From the NCBI GenBank assembly GCA_905221605.1, contig CAJNDS010000668.1:855055-919054 (forward strand): DNA of 64,000 nucleotides, written 5' to 3'. A model generated the notes under the pieces. The model was not told the origin of the DNA. It did no database searches and saw only the letters and a list, made by a program, of their open reading frames with translations. Positions 60,985-64,000 of this stretch are shown one piece after another (positions within the stretch are counted from its first letter, which is position 1; the number at the start of each line of letters is the position of its first letter). The translations under genes were made by a program, and so were the position numbers. This stretch comes from Symbiodinium natans (taxonomy: Eukaryota; Sar; Dinophyceae; Suessiales; Symbiodiniaceae).

Positions 60985-62780
60985 GTGCAGGGTTTAGGCA
61001 GGCAGTGCAGCAGTCCTAGCCGTAAAAATAAAGGTGCAGGGTTTAGGGTTCAGGGTTTAGGGTTCGGAGGATTTGGAGGGTTTGGAGGGCTTAGAGGACG
61101 CAACGTATGCCGTCTGCACGGCTTTGTTCGCGCCCAAGAGGTCTCATAGTGTCTAGAGATATAGGGCATAGGGCTGCTCACAGCCCTTATAGAGCTTCTA
61201 GGGATTATACGGATTATACGGCTTATAGACTTGAAAGGTGGGATTGCGAGGCTCTACAGGGCTAGCAGTGCTTAGTAGAATTAGGATTTGTAGTGCTTGT
61301 AATTAGGGCGCCGAAAGCACTCCAAGCCGGCCGCACAAAAGTACGTTTAGGGTTTAGGGTCTCTCTGTTGCACGTTGAGTGGAGCTCGTGTGCGCGTGGC
61401 CCCAGCTGATTTGGTCAGAGTCTGGGTTCAAAAAGGGTTTAGGGTTTAGGGTTTAGGGTTTAGGGTTTAAGGTTTAGGGTTTAGGGTTTAAGGTTTAGGA
61501 GTTTAGGGTTTAGGGTTGAGGAAGGGAATGGTTAGGGGTTGAGGCTTTCAGGGTTTAGAGTTTAGGGTTGACGGTCGCAATCGTAGTTCTGATGCCAGTG
61601 AGTTCAGTTCTGCGTATTGCCTTGTTCGGAGAGCGGGAGGGACACTTCCGGGTGGATACGCAGAAACCCGTTGCAAAAGGGCTGAATAGAGGGGTCGGAA
61701 TAATTTCCAATAGTATTCCCTTCTGGTCCCTTTGTAATTGTACTATAATAACCACCAAATCCCAATTCTTGTTATTTAGGACGCTGTAGTAGGTGTTTAG
61801 GGTCCATTGTGTGTTAAGCGCAAGGTGCTGGGCAGGGTTTGGGCGCGGGTCAGGAGGGGGGGGGAGGTATCAACGTTGCCAGTCGAGACAGCTGATTCTT
61901 TGATTCATAGGATGCCCCCTGACCCCTGCACCCTAAACCCTAAACCCTAAGCCCCCTAAGCCCCCTAAGCCCTAAACCCTTCTACTTTTTTGGGGTCCCA
62001 CATTGTCGTAAACCCCCATGTGGGTACTGAAGTGAAGGATGAAAGCCGTCGGTCTCGGAAACCAGAGCAGACCTCAGCCATCAGTTGCTTGTGGCCTTGA
62101 AGCTCTCGGTTTTAGGGTTTAGGGTTTAGGGTTCCGGGTTTAGGGTTCAGGCTTTAGGGTTTTGGGCGTTGAGGGCTTTGAGGGTTCTCAGGCCTTTGCT
62201 TTTGAGGATTTAGGGCCTCTGTGGAGTGCCATCAGGCAACCAAGGCAGTGAAAAGTACTGCCAGAAGTTTAGGGTCTTAGGGTTTCAGAGTTTGGGGTTT
62301 CAGGGTTTTAGGGAATTTTAGGGTTTTAGGGTTTTAGGGTTTTAGATGCCCCGCAGGCTGATATGCATGACGGGGTCTTCGGCTTTCTGGTTGCGGGGTC
62401 AGAGGGCCAAACATGTCGAGGCTTGTAAGGACAGTTTGTGGCTTAGGTTTAATCGTTGCTGCTCCTGCAGGCTTTAATTCTTCATGTGGGTGTTTGTAAA
62501 TTTCCCTTCATCATTATACACTTGTTGCAGTAAGATTCGCATCCTAGGGGACCTTCTCCAAGAAACGGAGCGTTGTAAAACTCTTGCAGTTTTGCACATC
62601 TCGCGACCCAAAACCCTAAACCCGCGCGGCCCTGAGATCATGCAGCAGAAGCCCTGACCTAAAACTCAAACCCATGAGCCCCAACCTTGAACATTCTGAG
62701 GTTTTGCATAAATTAATGAGATTCCTGAAGCAGATGGAGAATACAATTGTGGTCGATGGACCATTTATGAACATTAACCC
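60985..62780. other. Heptamer-rich spacer
   Basis: TTTAGGG units at 61037-61065, 61345, 61435-61530, 62110-62165 and 62270-62345. It holds one family D element (61694). ORFs show no motif. CCCCTAAG units at 61930-61975. Confidence 0.6.
61694..61779 (+). mobile_element. Introner-like element, family D (GT-AG)
   Basis: GTCGGAATAATTTCCAATAG, CCCTTCTGGTCCCTTTGTAA, AATAACCACCAAATCCCAAT, TTATTTAG. Confidence 0.6.
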
Positions 62781-62794
62781 GAGACCCCTTGCAG

Positions 62795-62860
62795 ACCCAC
62801 AGGTTCATCGCGGCCTTCAAGAAGTACTGGGGCACGGGGCACCCAGTTTTCCGGCCCTGA
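62795..62860 (+). CDS. Exon, unknown protein
   Basis: CTTGCAG acceptor; frame THRFIAAFKKYWGTGHPVFR, P and TGA; probable donor just before the stop. Aromatic/basic, strong GC3. The ORF in another frame (62674-62922) is less convincing. Confidence 0.55.
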   Translation, partial: THRFIAAFKKYWGTGHPVFRP

Positions 62861-62997
62861 GTCCTTGGAAAAACAGTGAAAGCCATTACCCGTTACTCAG
62901 GGGTTTTGATTTTTGGGGCTAGGGTTGTGGGGTTACCCTAAACCCTAAACCCTAAACCCTAAACCCTATACCCTAAACCCTAAACCCTTAACCCTAA

Positions 62998-63180
62998 ACC
63001 CTAAACCTTGGTCTAGGGTGGTCTGTACTGGCGCCACCCCTTGCCGGCATACAACTTCAGTCCGTGCTCGAAGAACAGGTGGTGAATCCTGCTCCTCTGG
63101 CCCTGCAAGCTAGGCAGGCCATGAATGGTCCTCTAGCCCGAATTCTATCGGCGTTCGATCTCGTGGACCAGTTTCTTTGA
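62998..63180 (+). CDS. Coding-like segment ending in an in-frame TGA
   Basis: Frame APPLAGIQLQSVLEEQVVNP, APLALQARQAMNGPLARILS, AFDLVDQFL and TGA. Helix-like pattern. The same frame continues open for 78 codons after the TGA. Confidence 0.45.
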   Translation, partial: TLNLGLGWSVLAPPLAGIQLQSVLEEQVVNPAPLALQARQAMNGPLARILSAFDLVDQFL

Positions 63181-63417
63181 TCCTCGAGCCTCTTCGATCA
63201 TTCCGAGGGGCTCTTGTGCTTACGTTGTTTCGCCTGCCTCAGAAGTAGGCGTCGCTGCCCTGTTGAGAGAAACCCTTTATGTAAACCTCTTGAACCAACG
63301 GTGGACCTGCCGTTGGGATTTTGTCGTTGCGCATGTGGCACCATCGATGTGTGCCACATGCCGCGCTCCCGCATTGGACACGTGTGCCGAGACTCCAAGA
63401 CATCGCAAAGGGGATAG
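63181..63417 (+). CDS. Coding-like segment, Cys/Arg-rich
   Basis: In frame with the preceding segment: LFDHSEGLLCLRCFACLRSR, RRCPVERNPLCKPLEPTVDL, PLGFCRCACGTIDVCHMPRS and on to TAG. Eleven Cys, several as CxxC-like pairs, hint at metal binding. There is no ATG at its 5' end. Confidence 0.4.
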   Translation, partial: SSSLFDHSEGLLCLRCFACLRSRRRCPVERNPLCKPLEPTVDLPLGFCRCACGTIDVCHMPRSRIGHVCRDSKTSQRG

Positions 63418-63513
63418 ACTTTAAGGGTCCTTATTCAGAATGAAGGCCTATACTGTGTTAACTGAGCGACTTTTTCGTTTTTGGTTGTTTTTGTTTTATG
63501 GGGAGGGGGTTGA

Positions 63514-63616
63514 TCTATTTGTTTGGCCCTCGTGCAAGAGCCTAGTCAAACTACAAGTTATACTTCTACAGCTGAGCGCATCCAAGTAGCCTTCGATTTA
63601 GATCAACCCACAAGAC
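63514..63616 (+). CDS. Exon upstream of a family A intron
   Basis: The frame is open from 63514, more surely from the CTACAG acceptor at 63571: ERIQVAFDLDQPTR plus one base, ending AAGAC/GTGATTTGGGGATG at the left edge of a family A element. Confidence 0.6.
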
Positions 63617-63727
63617 GTGATTTGGGGATGTTCCCCCCTTATACTAACAGTCCTTAATAGGGGTACCTGATGATAATGATCCCCATTAAGGACTGTTGGT
63701 ATAAGGGAGAACATCCAAAGAAATGAG
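63617..63727 (+). mobile_element. Introner-like element, family A, in frame context
   Basis: GTGATTTGGGGATGTTCCCC, ACTAACAGTCCTTAATAGGG, facing CCCCATTAAGGACTGTTGGT, GGGAGAACATCC, then AAAGAAATGAG. Excision as GT-AG leaves phase 1 plus 2 and an open frame of 61 further codons. Confidence 0.75.
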
Positions 63728-63915
63728 GCTTTCCGAAAACTTGGTCAACCTTCGGCTCCAGTTGTGCCGTCTATAGGGGCACAGATCAGCCACCGGCAGC
63801 CGCAAAACAACCATTCGCACGCCCTTGCAGAGTGGAGACGTGGTGTCAAAGGCCGAAGAAGGAGTTAAGAGCAACCACATGGGCCCACGCTGAGGTTTCA
63901 AGGCTCCGGCACTAA
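63728..63915 (+). CDS. Exon downstream of a family A intron, with stop
   Basis: After splicing: R, FPKTWSTFGSSCAVYRGTDQ, PPAAAKQPFARPCRVETWCQ, RPKKELRATTWAHAEVSRLR, H and TAA. Composition is protein-like with four Trp. The minus-strand ORF over the same bases is the competing reading. Confidence 0.55.
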
Positions 63916-64000
63916 GGTTCGGGCGTTGGAGGGCCGTGGTTCGGGCGGCACTGGAGTTTGGGGTGCTAGGCCGGTTGCCATATCTTGGAGCCATGGAGGG

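Noticed and set aside
1-64000. rRNA, tRNA, snRNA and spliced-leader genes
   Set aside because: Looked for by eye, including the dinoflagellate spliced-leader core GTAGCCATTTTGGCTC; none noticed. This was not an exhaustive search.
1-64000. Prokaryotic operons or phage
   Set aside because: No long intron-free genes, no ribosome-binding-site spaced starts, and pervasive eukaryote-type repeats.

Overview
This window looks like nuclear DNA of a eukaryotic protist, most likely a dinoflagellate or close alveolate relative. That placement is inferred. The reasons are: no long bacterial-type genes; coding signal broken into short (40-150 nt) GC-rich pieces with AG-before and GT/GA-after boundaries; one intron-like element family that would use GA-AG splice sites, a known dinoflagellate habit; and telomere-type heptamers (TTTAGGG / CCCTAAA) scattered in dozens of internal arrays. 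Nearly all coding-like pieces read on the + strand, as in the one-way gene clusters of dinoflagellates.

Layout. 0-2 kb: degenerate and long CCCTAAA arrays. 2-16 kb: sparse short exons, several coding tetratricopeptide (TPR, kinesin-light-chain style) half-repeats, among heptamer arrays and short inverted-repeat elements. 16.6-19.9 kb: microsatellites and a ~415-bp direct repeat pair. 20-35 kb: exon-rich; two stretches (27.2-27.7 and 32.1-33.3 kb) can be chained exon to exon with matching phase. 35.9-36.5 kb: a large CA/CGCACA microsatellite. 38-50 kb: more exons, a big AGC/AATAGC satellite at 42.8-43.2 kb, a TATG satellite at 45.6-45.9 kb, and a clean split TPR repeat at 49.2/50.2 kb. 51-55 kb: lower-GC, ORF-rich sequence with few heptamers. 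55-64 kb: exons and arrays, ending in a gene whose frame is interrupted by an inverted-repeat element.

The main result is that at least five families of ~90-150 bp elements with near-complete terminal inverted repeats recur. Their ends carry splice signals (GT-AG in most, GA-AG in one). At two sites (33.7 and 63.6 kb) removing the element as a GT-AG intron joins two open frames. They behave like introners (mobile intron-creating elements). In addition, heptamer arrays tend to be G-strand just after an exon and C-strand just before the next, so many introns could fold back and bring their splice sites together. Gene functions are mostly unrecognised; apart from TPR repeats I make no functional assignment. 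Exon edges are by-eye predictions without transcript data.
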